A stretch of 64,000 nucleotides of DNA from Saccharomycopsis crataegensis (taxonomy: Eukaryota > Ascomycota > Saccharomycetes > Ascoideales > Saccharomycopsidaceae): positions 930,001-994,000 of the forward strand of contig NW_027043838.1 of the NCBI RefSeq assembly GCF_037102585.1, read 5' to 3'. The notes under the pieces were generated by a model, which was not told the origin of the DNA, made no database searches, and saw only the letters and a program-made list of their open reading frames with translations. Position numbers and translations under genes: made by a program. Of this stretch, positions 30,989 through 41,814 are shown in pieces; the first letter of the stretch is position 1, and each line of letters starts with the position of its first letter.

Positions 30989-33338
30989 TGTAAACGATAA
31001 TATCTTTTATTGTGTCTTCTTTGGTTGGTGAAAGAAATGAAATCTGTGTTTGTGTCGATGAAAAATATCTCAACCTTAACAAGTTGGAAAAAATATCAAA
31101 AAAAAAAAAAGTCAACGTGTTTGATAACTAATGTGGAGTAATCTTACCAGGGTAACCCCTATTTGCGCAACACAGCTAAATCACTTGTTTTCCACAACAT
31201 AATCGCTTATATGAATAGAATAGAATATCTAATGTAAAGTGGTGAAATGAAACACGTGTTCTTTTCTCCAATATTTCAATTCGACATAGATAGTATATAA
31301 ATGCGGTGCAATATATTTGAACCCTTTAGTGTGGTGAGACATGATAGTATGCATGAACGGTGTAGAACTACTAGACCAAGGCAAGTAACTATACTGATCA
31401 GGGATAGTATTGGAGGCAAGATACATATCTACCTCTATAATTCTTACTTGTCTACTTATTTGTGCTATTTCAATTATAACCAATCGTGGCTGGCATGTTA
31501 GTGTACTATCTATTATATTACCGCACTATTGTGACATTGCAGAACGTGGCTTTTTGTTGAGTGTACCGCGTCTGTGGCACCATCCTGCCATCGCTGCCAG
31601 CATAAATTACGATCTGAAAGCCTAAGAAATCGTGCAGGTATTAGGGCCTAGCCGTGACTATCTTTTCATCTTATTATACTCATGTATTGGTTTTACTAAT
31701 TTCATATAGACTCTTCGAATAGATAATAGATATTCCGAATTATTAACTACGAGCCTTGTGCTTCAACTGTGACATCCAACGATGGGGAACACCGTGCTTA
31801 ATCAGCGCTGCACGTCAGTTTGCTGAATAAGGGGCTTATTGGCACTAAGAAATATCAATGTTAGCAACAAGTATCACAATAATTACCAAAAAAATTGTAT
31901 AGCTTCTAATTACGCTCAATACAGTGTGCCCTTACTAATCTGAAAGGTCAACTCTTGTGCAATTTTGCTGCCACACGTGCGCTAAAAGATTATACAAAGA
32001 TCAACAAAAAACAAGAGAATGACCTCACTTCGCAATACTAATCAACTGTATTTTATTCAGAAAATATATTATTTTTACCATTTTACTTAGATTCGTGATA
32101 TTATTTCTCTTCATGGTTTAAGCATTTGCGTAAAATAGTTGAGCAGTTAATTTGGGTTAATATTTAGATATATAAAAAAAACACAAAAGAAAAAAAAGTT
32201 TTAGTGCTCCTTTTATAGTAAGATTATGAATAACAAACAAGATAATATAGGAAGTAACATGTGAAATTAAGTGACAATTAGGATAAAATAGAATATTGAA
32301 GATCAAAGAATATTCTTTATAGTATATGCATGTTACACTTTGTTACCTTTATTCTTTATTAATGCGTCTGAAGATACTGTCTCGGTTTCTTTGACTATCG
32401 AAAGGGTTGAACCTCGCTGAATCTTCAATTTTATACATTTCATACGTGAATTACTCGACAGATTTTTTTATGGCTCACATAAAGCTTTTAGCTGTAAGAA
32501 CATTCAACATAATCCAAACTATTAAGTGTAATTAAAATCAAATGAACCAGCGCTATAGTCCTTACTTGGTTTTCACAGCACATCTAATGGTCATTCAGCA
32601 CAAATTAAAACAAATCCGATTTAAAATTCAAAAAAAAAATATTTTTATATTATCTTCCGGAATTTGTTATAGTTCTGAGACAGACGTCCATAAAAATACG
32701 AGCTTCTTCGTTTTCTATCTTCTTTTCTATTATTTTTAAATATTGGTGCCTTACATTTTATATAGAACTCATACTTACTAAATCAATTTATTTTATTCCA
32801 TCTGATATAACAGTGAGTAGTTCAAAATATAATATGGGCCCCTCAATCCGCCAGATACATTGTGAACCCCTTTATATTACAAAATTAAATAAAAACGAAG
32901 ACCCATGTTTATATTTGTACCATATAGAGACTCTATTATTGAGGATATCTTCTTGTTATTATTATTGCCTCTAGCTACATACTATTATCTTCTTTATGTT
33001 TTACCCTTTATTATCTTTATCACCATAAATGACTATAAAACCAATTCAAAAACCAATTGAGAACGTGGTATAACAACTGAAAATTATTGCAGGGCCTGAG
33101 ATCTGTGACAGCTAGTTGATTCAGGGTGAGAGAGGAGATGCTATGTTCAATGGTATGGCAATTTCAAGTAGAATGAAAAAAATAAAATAAAAAGTAATAC
33201 TAAATACAATCAAATAAAACCATACCAGTTAAAATCAAATCAAATTGTATGTTGACCATACCAATTAAAATAGCGGGGCTCAAAACCCCATAAAGATTAT
33301 ACGGGCACATCAAAATTCATTCCACGTGATTCATAAGT
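30989..33338. other. Gene-poor stretch between UGP1 and tRNA-Pro
   Basis: About 2.35 kb. The left 300 bp are the UGP1 promoter. The rest is AT-rich with only short unremarkable frames (largest about 84 codons, no domain). CACGTG occurs at about 31255, 31975 and 33324. A 16-bp near-repeat, CCATACC(A)(G/A)TTAAAAT, occurs at 33220 and 33256, shortly before the tRNA. I see no transposon structure. Confidence 0.55.
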
Positions 33339-33452
33339 GGCCGCGTGGTCTAGTGGTATGATTCTCGCTTTGGGTAGCGAACTTGAGCATCAACTCGAGT
33401 ACAACATACACATGTATGCGAGAGGTCCAGGGTTCAATTCCCTGCTCGGCCC
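33339..33452 (+). tRNA. tRNA-Pro (UGG anticodon) with intron
   Basis: A 114-nt gene. The mature parts match yeast tRNA-Pro(UGG): 5' GGCCGCGTGGTCTAGTGG, anticodon stem CTCGC/GCGAG with loop TTTGGGT, T arm CAGGG TTCAATT CCCTG and 3' CTCGGCC plus discriminator C. The intron of about 42 nt (33375-33416) follows position 37, the standard place. The mature length is 72 nt, not counting CCA. Confidence 0.95.
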
Positions 33453-34461
33453 AAATATTTTTTATCCTCTTTTTCATCCCATATTTTTTTTTTTCACCTT
33501 TCCTAATCTGCGAACCCCACTTGGGGCGCAATTTTTTTTTTTTTTTTGTTTAAAATACTTGTTGGGTTCTCAGGTGAGGAGATGCAGAAGAGGAGAAGAT
33601 CAGAGAGATACCAAATGGCAAAACACAAACACAATTATAATTGCCCATGTTTTTTTTTTTTTTTTTTCCTTCAATATGTAATATACCCCATATGAGGAGA
33701 AGGTAACGCTAATAAACAATATATATATAAGCTTGATCGAAGAACCATTTTCTTCTTTAGTTTTTCCGACTTGGGTTATCTACTGAGTGTTCATTAAATT
33801 ATTGTCTTATCACCACATTAAATATTCTAATACACTATGGACGAAAGAGTCGATCCTATTATCGCCTTTATTCTTCTGATCATCAACAATTGCTGAGAAA
33901 TGTCGTACCCACGCAAAGACGTTTAGGACAGGGTATTACAGGCTACGACCATTTGTCATTTATTATTGTTCGCGCTGGTTTCTTTTTTTTTCATTTATTT
34001 CTTCGTTTGGCTTTTCATTTCATATTATAGGTTGTTGGTACTTGGTTCTGGATTTCCATAGGTTCATTCTGGTGTTGTTTAAGCACACATCTACTTGTGT
34101 TTACTATTAATGGATATTAGTTTCTTAATTGTTATTGCTTTTTATTATTAACATTTAATTTTTTATTTATTTTGGTTCGGATTTAGTTATTTAATTGATG
34201 CTTTGCCATCTCAGTCAATTTGTGGTACAGTTTTTCTCGTAAAAGAAAAAAAAAAAGTCCGAGTCCCCGACTCCGAAATAGTCGGATCATCTATCTGGCT
34301 ACATGATTATTCACATTCGACAAACACTACACAGTACAGTAACTACACTTGTGACGGGAATAAAACACAATAATTAGAAGTAGAAAATATAGTAAAATAA
34401 TATATAGCAACCATATACACAACAACAACAACAACAAACAACGCAATAAAACAGCAATCAT
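33453..34461. other. Gene-free stretch between tRNA-Pro and the gluconokinase gene
   Basis: About 1 kb, T-rich on the + strand, with homopolymer runs near 33482, 33531 and 33651 and a short CAACAA repeat near 34425. No protein-like frame was seen. Confidence 0.6.
33458..33463 (+). terminator. Pol III terminator of tRNA-Pro
   Basis: Six consecutive T begin five bases after the tRNA 3' end. Confidence 0.8.
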
Positions 34462-35520
34462 CTAGATCATGTCAACTCTTTTCAAACCCCCGATGACTTC
34501 ATCCATCATAACTTGTTTGTCCTTTCCACTAGGATCAAGCACTATGGCCGTACCTTTTTGGTTGACTCTATCGCCATCTATCAACAATTCCTCTCCCGCT
34601 GGGGCCTCCAAGATCTTAAATTGCAGATCAACCATGTTTGGCTTCATGTAATGGTTTTTTCTGGCCGCCACTCTGGCTCTGCTATCCTCGATAGAAATAT
34701 TGATGAAAATGTAAACCACCTTGATATTCACGCCATGCGAGAGCTTGGAAACTTCCTCAGCAATATGATCACGGTATTTCTTCTTCAAGGCGGAGCACCC
34801 AACAATTGCATACTTTGTGGTTTTATGTGTTGTTTGTTCGCCTGATGGAAGCATTAGTTTCTCGAAAGAAATATCAGCGATTTTAGTCAACCAGCCCCAT
34901 CTGTCGTCATCAGTAAGTGGAATGCCTTCGCTCATTTTTCTCACATTCTATAATAAGCACTGTTAGTATTCTTCCTAAAAATACAAAGAAATGACCTGAT
35001 GATGATGATGATGTAAATTACTTACCTCTGCAGGATGAACGTCATCACCTTCGATAAATGGGATACCCAAATATTCTGCCAACCCTTCACTAATCGAGCT
35101 CTTTCCTGTAAACGAAGAAAATTCATGTTAGTAAGGTGCTTTTGGGAGAGGAAAGGGGGAAAAGAGAAAAAAATTGGGGTTGCTTGTTGGGCCGGCTTTG
35201 CTGAATCATCATCCTATTGTAATATGGTATATAGCCAATTCTCAATATCCTTCGTCTCTATCAGACGAAGATCAGAAAAAAAAGAGTTTAATAACTCATT
35301 GGAAGCACCATCTTTCTGATTTTTGTAAAGATCACACGACTAAGCCTCTAAGAATTACAACCATCAATAACACAATTCGAACAAAACTAGTCAAAAAAGG
35401 AAAACAAAAACAAAAGAGAGAAAAAAAAAAAAGGAAACCAGAATGATACTTACCACAACCACAAGGACCACCAACCACGAAAATATAGCCGTCATTATTA
35501 TTTGTTGCTACCACAGTCAT
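34462..35520 (-). CDS. Gluconokinase (YDR248C-type), two introns
   Basis: Three exons: 35520-35454, 35105-35026 and 34947-34462. Both introns start GTAAGT; the first ends TTTACAG, and the second has TACTAAC and ends TTATAG. The spliced protein has 210 residues: MTVVATNNNDGYIFVVGGPC, then P-loop GGPCGCGKSS (17-26), GLAEYLGIPFIEGDDVHP, NVRKMSEGIPLTDDDRWGWL, CSALKKKYRD and ARKNHYMKP. This is the thermoresistant gluconate kinase family, which phosphorylates D-gluconate to 6-phosphogluconate with ATP and feeds the pentose phosphate pathway. The first intron splits the P-loop codon G|GA, and both junctions keep the frame exactly. Length and motifs match S. cerevisiae YDR248C (193 residues). Confidence 0.94.
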
Positions 35521-36407
35521 TGTCAAAATAAAAAATGTTAATCAACTTCTAAAACTGTTACAGTATCAAGGACAATTAAAAAAACACTAACACAAAAAAC
35601 CAAAAAAAGAAAAAGAGAAGAAAAAACCCTGCAATAAATTGAGAATACAAAATATTATCGCTTTCTTTTTATAACGTAAGAAGAATAAGTTTTTTTCCGA
35701 TGATTGTAAACATTTATAATTTTTTTTCTCTTTTCCTCAATCGCAAGAAAATCTGGGGAAACCGCGAAAAAATCTTGGAGGGGTGTGTCATCGGCTATCA
35801 AATAGACTAACCACCCCACGATCACCGAGTGTGTTTAGTATATAACACAGGGCTCTTTATTCAAGGGCACATATAAGCTACTTATCTACAACTGTGAAAC
35901 ATTTATGAAGGTTGTAGACTGGACCGCTTATTATTGGTGATAATCCTTCGTTGTCAAATCAACAACAAGGGACTCCATCGGAGTTTGCCAAGAGTTCACC
36001 GTAATTCTGGTGACGCGGGCTTTAAATCTCAGATATGCTTGGTAGTTTCTGTATTAAAATGTGAACTTTTTGGTATGGGTCAAGATTTACCACTTGGACG
36101 TTAGAGCTCTATGGTAACATCATTAGACACTGGCTTCGTTCCCCTATACAATACTGAAACTTACATATATCTCAATATTCGTAATCAATGATGATGAATT
36201 TTAATGAACTAATGATAATTGCTTTACAAATAAAATGAATGAATGAAAAAAAAAAAAAAAAAAAAAAGATGATAGGAACAGAATTAATACAACTGATATT
36301 TTTTTTTTCTTTAAAGGCAAAATAAAAAAAAATAAATAAAAAAAAAAACAAAAAATAAGAAACATCGCATCACACTACCCAATAAATTCACAGGAACTTT
36401 CATACAT
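35521..36407. other. Intergenic region between EBP2 and the gluconokinase gene
   Basis: About 890 bp holding the gluconokinase promoter and the EBP2 3' end. A run of about 22 A lies near 36246-36267 and other A-rich runs follow to 36355. No protein-like frame. Confidence 0.6.
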
Positions 36408-37691
36408 TTAACGTCTATTATTACGCTTGCTCTTTCCTGGTCTCTTGGTCTTCTTATTTCTGTTACCTCCGTCTTGTTGATCACCTCTACCTTGACCACC
36501 GGCTCTTCTTTTTCTCTTTCTGTCATTCCATTCATCCTTGGCAGCATTATTTTCTTCAATGGCGATTTCAAACTCATCATCGTCCATGGCCTTGGCACCA
36601 TCCTTTCTCTTCTTTCTGAATTCTTTGATTTTGTCTAAAGTTTCACGCTTTTGCTTTTGTCTTTCTTGCAAAGTGGCAATTTGAACCTTCTTACCAAACT
36701 TCTTCAACAATCTTTGCTTTTTGGCTTCCTCACTCTGCTTGGTGGCGGTAGCTTCCTTCATAAGTTTCTGCTTCAATTTATCCATATGTTCATCACTCTT
36801 CACCATTTCAGCAAAGTAGTCGGCTGGACGAGAGAATGGAACCTTCAAACCAATAAGGGTTGTACGAGCTTCCTTAGTAGCCGCAAGACCTTGTTTGTAA
36901 AATGCCAATTCACGTTCAGTATCATCGTAAATATCAATGATGCCAGCAGAAGTTGGTTCTTCACTAGTGACGGATTGATGTTGAATAAAAGAATGTGATG
37001 ACCATGGGAGCTTGATACGGTTGTATGAGTCTTCAAGAGCAGCAGTCTTGTTAATGGTAACTTTTGTGTGAGGAACAATATCGGCGTCTGAGTCGAATTC
37101 GACATCGGAATATGCGACATCTTTTTCTTCTTCTTCTTCTTCTTCTTCTTCTTCTTCTTCTTCTTCTTCATCATCATCATCATCTTCTTCGTCATCATCA
37201 ATTTCAGATTCATTATCACTCTTTGTAAGAGCATCATAGTCCAATCCTTCTTGTTCTTCAGCATCCTCATCGTCATCCTCATGATCCACAGCCACTACTG
37301 CAGCAAAATCTTTCTGGTATTCATCCTCTAAGGATTCAACTCTGATACGTGGTTCAGTTTCTTCTTCTTCGCCTTCTTCTTCTTCTTGTTGCTCGTCATT
37401 TTCTTGTTTCTTTTTCAATTCTTTCAATTGCTTCTTTTTGTCACGTCTAGCCTCCTTCTTTTCCATTTTTTCCAACTTCTTCAATTGTTTCTTGGTATCC
37501 TTGTCTCCATTCTTTTTGATACTTTCCCTTGAGACAGAACTCAAATCAGTAATGACATCGGCTTCTTCCTTCTTGTCATTATTTGATTTAACTGGAGTAG
37601 AATTATTCGATTTTGATTTTGTAGGCGTTTGGGAGACTTCCTCCTTGGCTTTACGAATCGCAAGTCTTTCCTTCAACTTTGGCTTCACCAT
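36408..37691 (-). CDS. EBP2: EBP2, ribosome biogenesis factor
   Basis: 427 residues. Ebp2 is a nucleolar 60S assembly factor needed for 27SB rRNA processing. The conserved C-terminal half contains ELAFYKQGLAATKEARTTLI, VPFSRPADYFAEMVKSDEHM, AKKQRLLKKFGKKVQIATLQ and a very basic tail (RKRRAGGQGRGDQQ). The N-terminal half is charged, with Lys-rich coiled-coil segments and a long Glu run (DNA 37125-37170, TCT/TTC repeat on the + strand). A PAC box lies 52 bp upstream of the ATG, as in many ribosome biogenesis genes. Confidence 0.95.
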   Translation of the reverse strand: MVKPKLKERLAIRKAKEEVSQTPTKSKSNNSTPVKSNNDKKEEADVITDLSSVSRESIKKNGDKDTKKQLKKLEKMEKKEARRDKKKQLKELKKKQENDEQQEEEEGEEEETEPRIRVESLEDEYQKDFAAVVAVDHEDDDEDAEEQEGLDYDALTKSDNESEIDDDEEDDDDDEEEEEEEEEEEEEEEKDVAYSDVEFDSDADIVPHTKVTINKTAALEDSYNRIKLPWSSHSFIQHQSVTSEEPTSAGIIDIYDDTERELAFYKQGLAATKEARTTLIGLKVPFSRPADYFAEMVKSDEHMDKLKQKLMKEATATKQSEEAKKQRLLKKFGKKVQIATLQERQKQKRETLDKIKEFRKKRKDGAKAMDDDEFEIAIEENNAAKDEWNDRKRKRRAGGQGRGDQQDGGNRNKKTKRPGKSKRNNRR

Positions 37692-37742
37692 TTTCTAATA
37701 TTGTTTAATATCTCACTTGTGGATGAAATCTTTTAATATCAA

Positions 37743-37750
37743 GCGATGAG
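37743..37750 (+). promoter_or_regulatory. PAC box upstream of EBP2
   Basis: GCGATGAG, the core of the PAC motif bound by Dot6/Tod6 at ribosome biogenesis genes. RRPE-like AAAATTTT blocks at about 37781 and 37802 complete the usual pair. EBP2 starts at 37691, so PAC is in the proximal promoter or early leader. Confidence 0.7.
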
Positions 37751-37958
37751 GGAAGAGTGATAAAAAAAAAACCATCATATAAAATTTTTTTTTTTTTCCA
37801 CAAAATTTTCGCTTACCCTGATGGCCAGAAAAAAAAAAAAAATGCCAGCGGTGCCAGCCCCGCGGGTGCATAACAGATGGATTAATTACAATACAGAACA
37901 GATAATTGATCTATCAAATTTACTAGAATATATAATGCATGGAAAAATATATACATAT

Positions 37959-38720
37959 TTAAGCAGTTCCAAGGTTATCTATACCTTTACCGAGCTCTTC
38001 CAATTCATCTTCCACGGATTTTTCAGCAGGTTTCGATGGAGTTTCTGGAGTTTCATCGGGTTTTTTTGGCTCATCCGATAAAGCATTCATTACCCATTCT
38101 GTCCATTGTTTGACCACTGGTTTTTGGTTTGGAACATAATGACCACCTGGATGCTTGAAGACGGTGGCGGTACCTGGTTTGGTATATTTCTCAACGAATT
38201 CCATCGATCTATCGTTACCAACAACGGTATCTTGTTCCCCCATGACGTGTAAAGTTGGGATTTCGATCTTGTTGGCCAAGTACTTTTCGTTAACTGGGAG
38301 GTTTTTCGTTACGTATCCGCTGAAGTAAACGGCAAACTTCACTGGTTTGGTGTTACCGAGTGATTCCATGTTATTAGTGATCAATTGGGCGAACGCAGCC
38401 CCTTGAGAAAAACCCAAGATCCCATCGAATGGCCCGTGCTCTTTAATATAACTCTTGACGGTTTCAATGGCTGGGTCGATGTTGAAGTCATCGATATTGT
38501 ACCACCATGATTTGAAATCGTTACCATCAGCCCCAAGACCAGAGGCGTCGAATGGCAAATCTTCTGCGGTCAAGTTGACTGGGCCATCAAGATAAAGGGT
38601 TTCGATTTTCGATTTCTTGAGCATCTTACGGAACCCAGACGATTTGGCAGAGAACACTGGGCCGGTTTGGGCAAAACCGTGAAGACAAAGGACTCTTGTT
38701 GGGACGGCGGTGGCAGACAT
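37959..38720 (-). CDS. FSH1: FSH1-type serine hydrolase
   Basis: 253 residues of the FSH1/OVCA2-like alpha/beta hydrolase family. The start is RVLCLHGFAQTGPVF, the nucleophile elbow GFSQGAAFAQ carries the catalytic Ser, MGEQDTVV carries the Asp and HPGGHYVP carries the His. Natural substrates of this family are not well defined; short-chain esters are hydrolysed in vitro by relatives. The start at 38720 (MSATAVPTRVLCLHG) places the first beta-strand near the N-terminus as in Fsh1; an upstream Met at 38765 would add an unlikely leader. A Pro/Glu-rich C-terminal tail (about residues 215-253) goes beyond the usual domain. The family has several members, so the exact orthologue is not proven. Confidence 0.9.
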   Translation of the reverse strand: MSATAVPTRVLCLHGFAQTGPVFSAKSSGFRKMLKKSKIETLYLDGPVNLTAEDLPFDASGLGADGNDFKSWWYNIDDFNIDPAIETVKSYIKEHGPFDGILGFSQGAAFAQLITNNMESLGNTKPVKFAVYFSGYVTKNLPVNEKYLANKIEIPTLHVMGEQDTVVGNDRSMEFVEKYTKPGTATVFKHPGGHYVPNQKPVVKQWTEWVMNALSDEPKKPDETPETPSKPAEKSVEDELEELGKGIDNLGTA

Positions 38721-39249
38721 GACTATGGTATGGTATGGTAGGGAGTGTACTGTTAATGGTTGCAAGAAGGACCGTGTGGTAAGCGAAACGGAAATGATTT
38801 GAATTTATACCCCATTCGGTGTTAAGCTCACGCCGCCGTGGAAAAAAGAAAAGAAAAAAGCACCGCGTGGGAGCCAGCAGTTTGGTACCAGCAATGGAGA
38901 TTCTCCGAGGGACCGTCGCTACGATTATATTGTTATTGTTCTTGTTATTGCTACTAGTAGAAGGAAGCACTTGTTGGCCGATCGTTTGCAGATGTTATTC
39001 CTAATCTCTCGCCCAGCAGGTTGTCTGTGACGGTTTGCTCCTCCAACAGACCGTTGGATCTGGAGTTCCCAATGCCCAGCATATTCATCCATCGACATCC
39101 ACCACCGACTGCTGGAGGACATTGGTAACACTTAGCGATAAATAGCGACAATCCTCCCCCACCAATACCAATGGCAGAGTATTGTTGAGCTATTTGTGGT
39201 CCCAGCCATCACGCCAAAAAAAAAAAAAAAAAAAAATAAAGCCTTCTGC

Positions 39250-39256
39250 TTACTAA
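39250..39256 (+). promoter_or_regulatory. Yap1/Cap1-type site upstream of GSH1
   Basis: TTACTAA, the core site of Yap1/Cap1 AP-1 factors, 430 bp upstream of the GSH1 ATG and 17 bp before a TATA box. GSH1 is a known Yap1 target in S. cerevisiae, so oxidative-stress control is a reasonable inference. Confidence 0.5.
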
Positions 39257-39272
39257 TGCTTGGTATGATTTC

Positions 39273-39280
39273 TATATATA
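39273..39280 (+). promoter_or_regulatory. TATA box upstream of GSH1
   Basis: TATATATA, close downstream of the Yap1-type site. It is about 400 bp from the ATG, so either the leader is long or another start region is used. Confidence 0.4.
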
Positions 39281-39685
39281 CGGGAGGTTCTTCTCTTCTC
39301 TTCCTCTACACTGTGGTGAAATAAATCAGTAAAAAACGGTTGCAAAGGCAAGCAGGAATTTAATAATTCTCCCCAATAACAAAACAAGGAAAACATTGTT
39401 ATTCGCCTGTTGTGTGCGTCGTCGCTTTATCGATTATCGGTCACACCTTGCAATTTTTTTTTTTTTTTTTCTTCTTTTCTGCTGCTGCTGCCGCCGCTGC
39501 CTATCTTTTTTATCTTAAGGAGAAAGAAAGACAAACACAGGAAAAAAATTTTTTTTTTTTTTTTTTTTATTATTAGTAAGAGTCACTTCTTACGAGGAAT
39601 CATCCCATTTCAAACCACAAGAAACCACATTATTTCCTTTCTCGGGGGTTTCTCATTAGATCCTTATCATTGAAAATAATATATC

Positions 39686-41814
39686 ATGGGCTTATTGTAC
39701 GTATCTTTCTCACTGTCTCACTACTGCCTTCTACACCCCTTGATGATCGATCCCGTTTATTTGGCCGACTTCCTCGAGGTCACATTGTATTTCACAATAC
39801 TAACAAACCCTTAAGATCTCTTGGAACTCCTTTGAGCTTCACCGAGGGCGAGAAACACGTCGAACATGTCCATACCCGTGGAATTGCCGATCTCATTAAA
39901 TCATTCAAGATCAATTATGACCGTTCCAATGAGAAATTCTTGTGGGGCGATGAGTTGGAATACATGCTCATTAATTTCAACCGTGAAAAGAAGACCGCCA
40001 CCCTTGATGTCGAGCATGATTACATTTTATCCAATTTCGACGAAGGTACCGAAAAATATAAAACCAAATGTGTCCCGAACGATATCTTGTACCACCCAGA
40101 ATACGGCCGTTTCATGGTCGAAGCCACCCCTCTTAGACCATACGATGGCGATTCGATCAGCGACTTCCTATACGTCGAAAAAAACATGGCTGCCAGAAGA
40201 AAAATCATGATTGACGAGATCATTGACGTTGACGGGGACACTACAAATACACACCAGGAAGTGATACCGTTATCGATTACCGCGTTCCCAATCATGGGTA
40301 CCAAGGAATTCACTAACAAGGTATACGAGGCCAATGGCCAAGCTTCCCACTCTTTGTTTTTGCCAGATCAAATCATCAACCGCCACGCAAGATTCCCAAC
40401 CCTTACTAAGAACATTCGTACCAGAAGAGGATCAAAAGTCGCCATCAATGTCCCAATTTACCCCGACACCCACACCCAACCCCTTGACGAAATCGACCAT
40501 AACATTCCTAAACGTGATCTATTCTTTGAGGATAGCGAACCATTTTTAGGAGCCGCTAAACCCGGCCATATTTATATGGATTCCATGGGGTTCGGAATGG
40601 GTTGCTCATGCTTGCAAGTCACCATGCAAGCCCCAAATATTGACGCTTCTCGTTATTTATATGATAGTTTGTTGCCAATCACCCCGATTCTATTGTCATT
40701 ATCTGCCGCCACCCCGATTTTCAAAGGTACTTTAGCTGACCAAGACGTACGATGGAATGTGATTTCCAACGCTGTCGATGATAGAACTCCATTGGAGCGC
40801 GACGTTAAACCAATGGAAAACCATCAAGATATTGGAGGAGTTCGTCCAGACAGACGCGATAACTTACAACCAATTGACAAATCAAGATACGATTCGATTA
40901 GTTCTTATTTGGGTGATTATGATCACGAAACTAAAAGTTACAAGAATTTCAAAAAATCTTTTAATGACCTTCCATTACCAATCAACCAATCGGTTTTGGA
41001 CAGATTAACCAAAGAGTCTGATTATTTTGATGAAGTCATGGCCCAACATTTTGCTCATTTATTCATTCGTGACCCGCTTGTGGTTTTCTCAGAAAAAATT
41101 ACCGATGGTGATAGCTATAACGATGATCATTTCCAAAATATCCAATCGACTAATTGGCAAACTCTTAGATTCAAACCGCCAACCGCTCACCATCATGGTT
41201 GTTTGAGTGACACTCCAGGGTGGCGTGTGGAATTCCGTCCTTTGGAAATTCAAATCACCGATTTTGAAAACGCTGCTTATTCGGTGTTTTTGATTCTTTT
41301 ATCCAAAGCGATCCTCAAATATAAACCAAATTTCTATATTCCAATTTCCTTGATTGATGAAAACATGATCACCGCTCACAAGAGAAACAGTTTAGGTGAT
41401 GATAAATTCTGGTACAGATTCAAGGATTCCAACGATTGGGATAGACTTTCCATTAACGAAATTATCAATGGTAATTCACAATTCATTGGTCTCATCCCAT
41501 TAGTCGAGAAATATGTGAGTTTGACTTTCAATGATGTTGCTGATGCCCAACAACTTGAAGCTGTGTCGTTTTATTTGAAACTTATTGCGTATCGTGCATC
41601 TGGGAAGATCCCAACTTTGGCAAGCTACATTAGACAATTCGTTATGCAACATCCAGATTACAAGCACGATTCTATCGTGAGCCACGACATCAATTACGAT
41701 TTGTTATGTCATTTGAGAGGCATTGGTGACTATCGTGATGAAAAAGCATTGGTTGGGTTGTTTGGCGAGGAAATTGGCGAATATTTAATTAATAATAGAA
41801 AAAAGAGAAGGTAA
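39686..41814 (+). CDS. GSH1: GSH1, glutamate-cysteine ligase (one intron)
   Basis: Exon 1 is only 11 nt (39686-39696). The intron is 39697-39815 (donor GTACGT, branch TACTAAC, acceptor TTAAG) and exon 2 is 39816-41814. The spliced 669-residue protein begins MGLLSLGTPLSF, matching MGLLALGTPLQW of yeast Gsh1. It catalyses the first, rate-limiting step of glutathione synthesis. Conserved blocks include FLWGDELEYM, HPEYGRFMVEATP, SLFLPDQIINRHARFP, YMDSMGFGMGCSCLQV, ADQDVRWNVIS-AVDDRTP, IQSTNWQTLRFKPP and GWRVEFRPLEIQ. No CTG codon occurs in the whole gene. The intron frame also stays open upstream, so ignoring it would give a false N-terminus. Confidence 0.97.

Larger units (their letters stand above)
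38721..39685. other. Divergent promoter region of the FSH1-type gene and GSH1
   Basis: About 965 bp. It contains a Yap1-type site, a TATA box, A runs near 39217-39236 and long T runs near 39450 and 39550. Several short frames exist (for example 38819-39004) but none looks like a gene. Confidence 0.6.
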
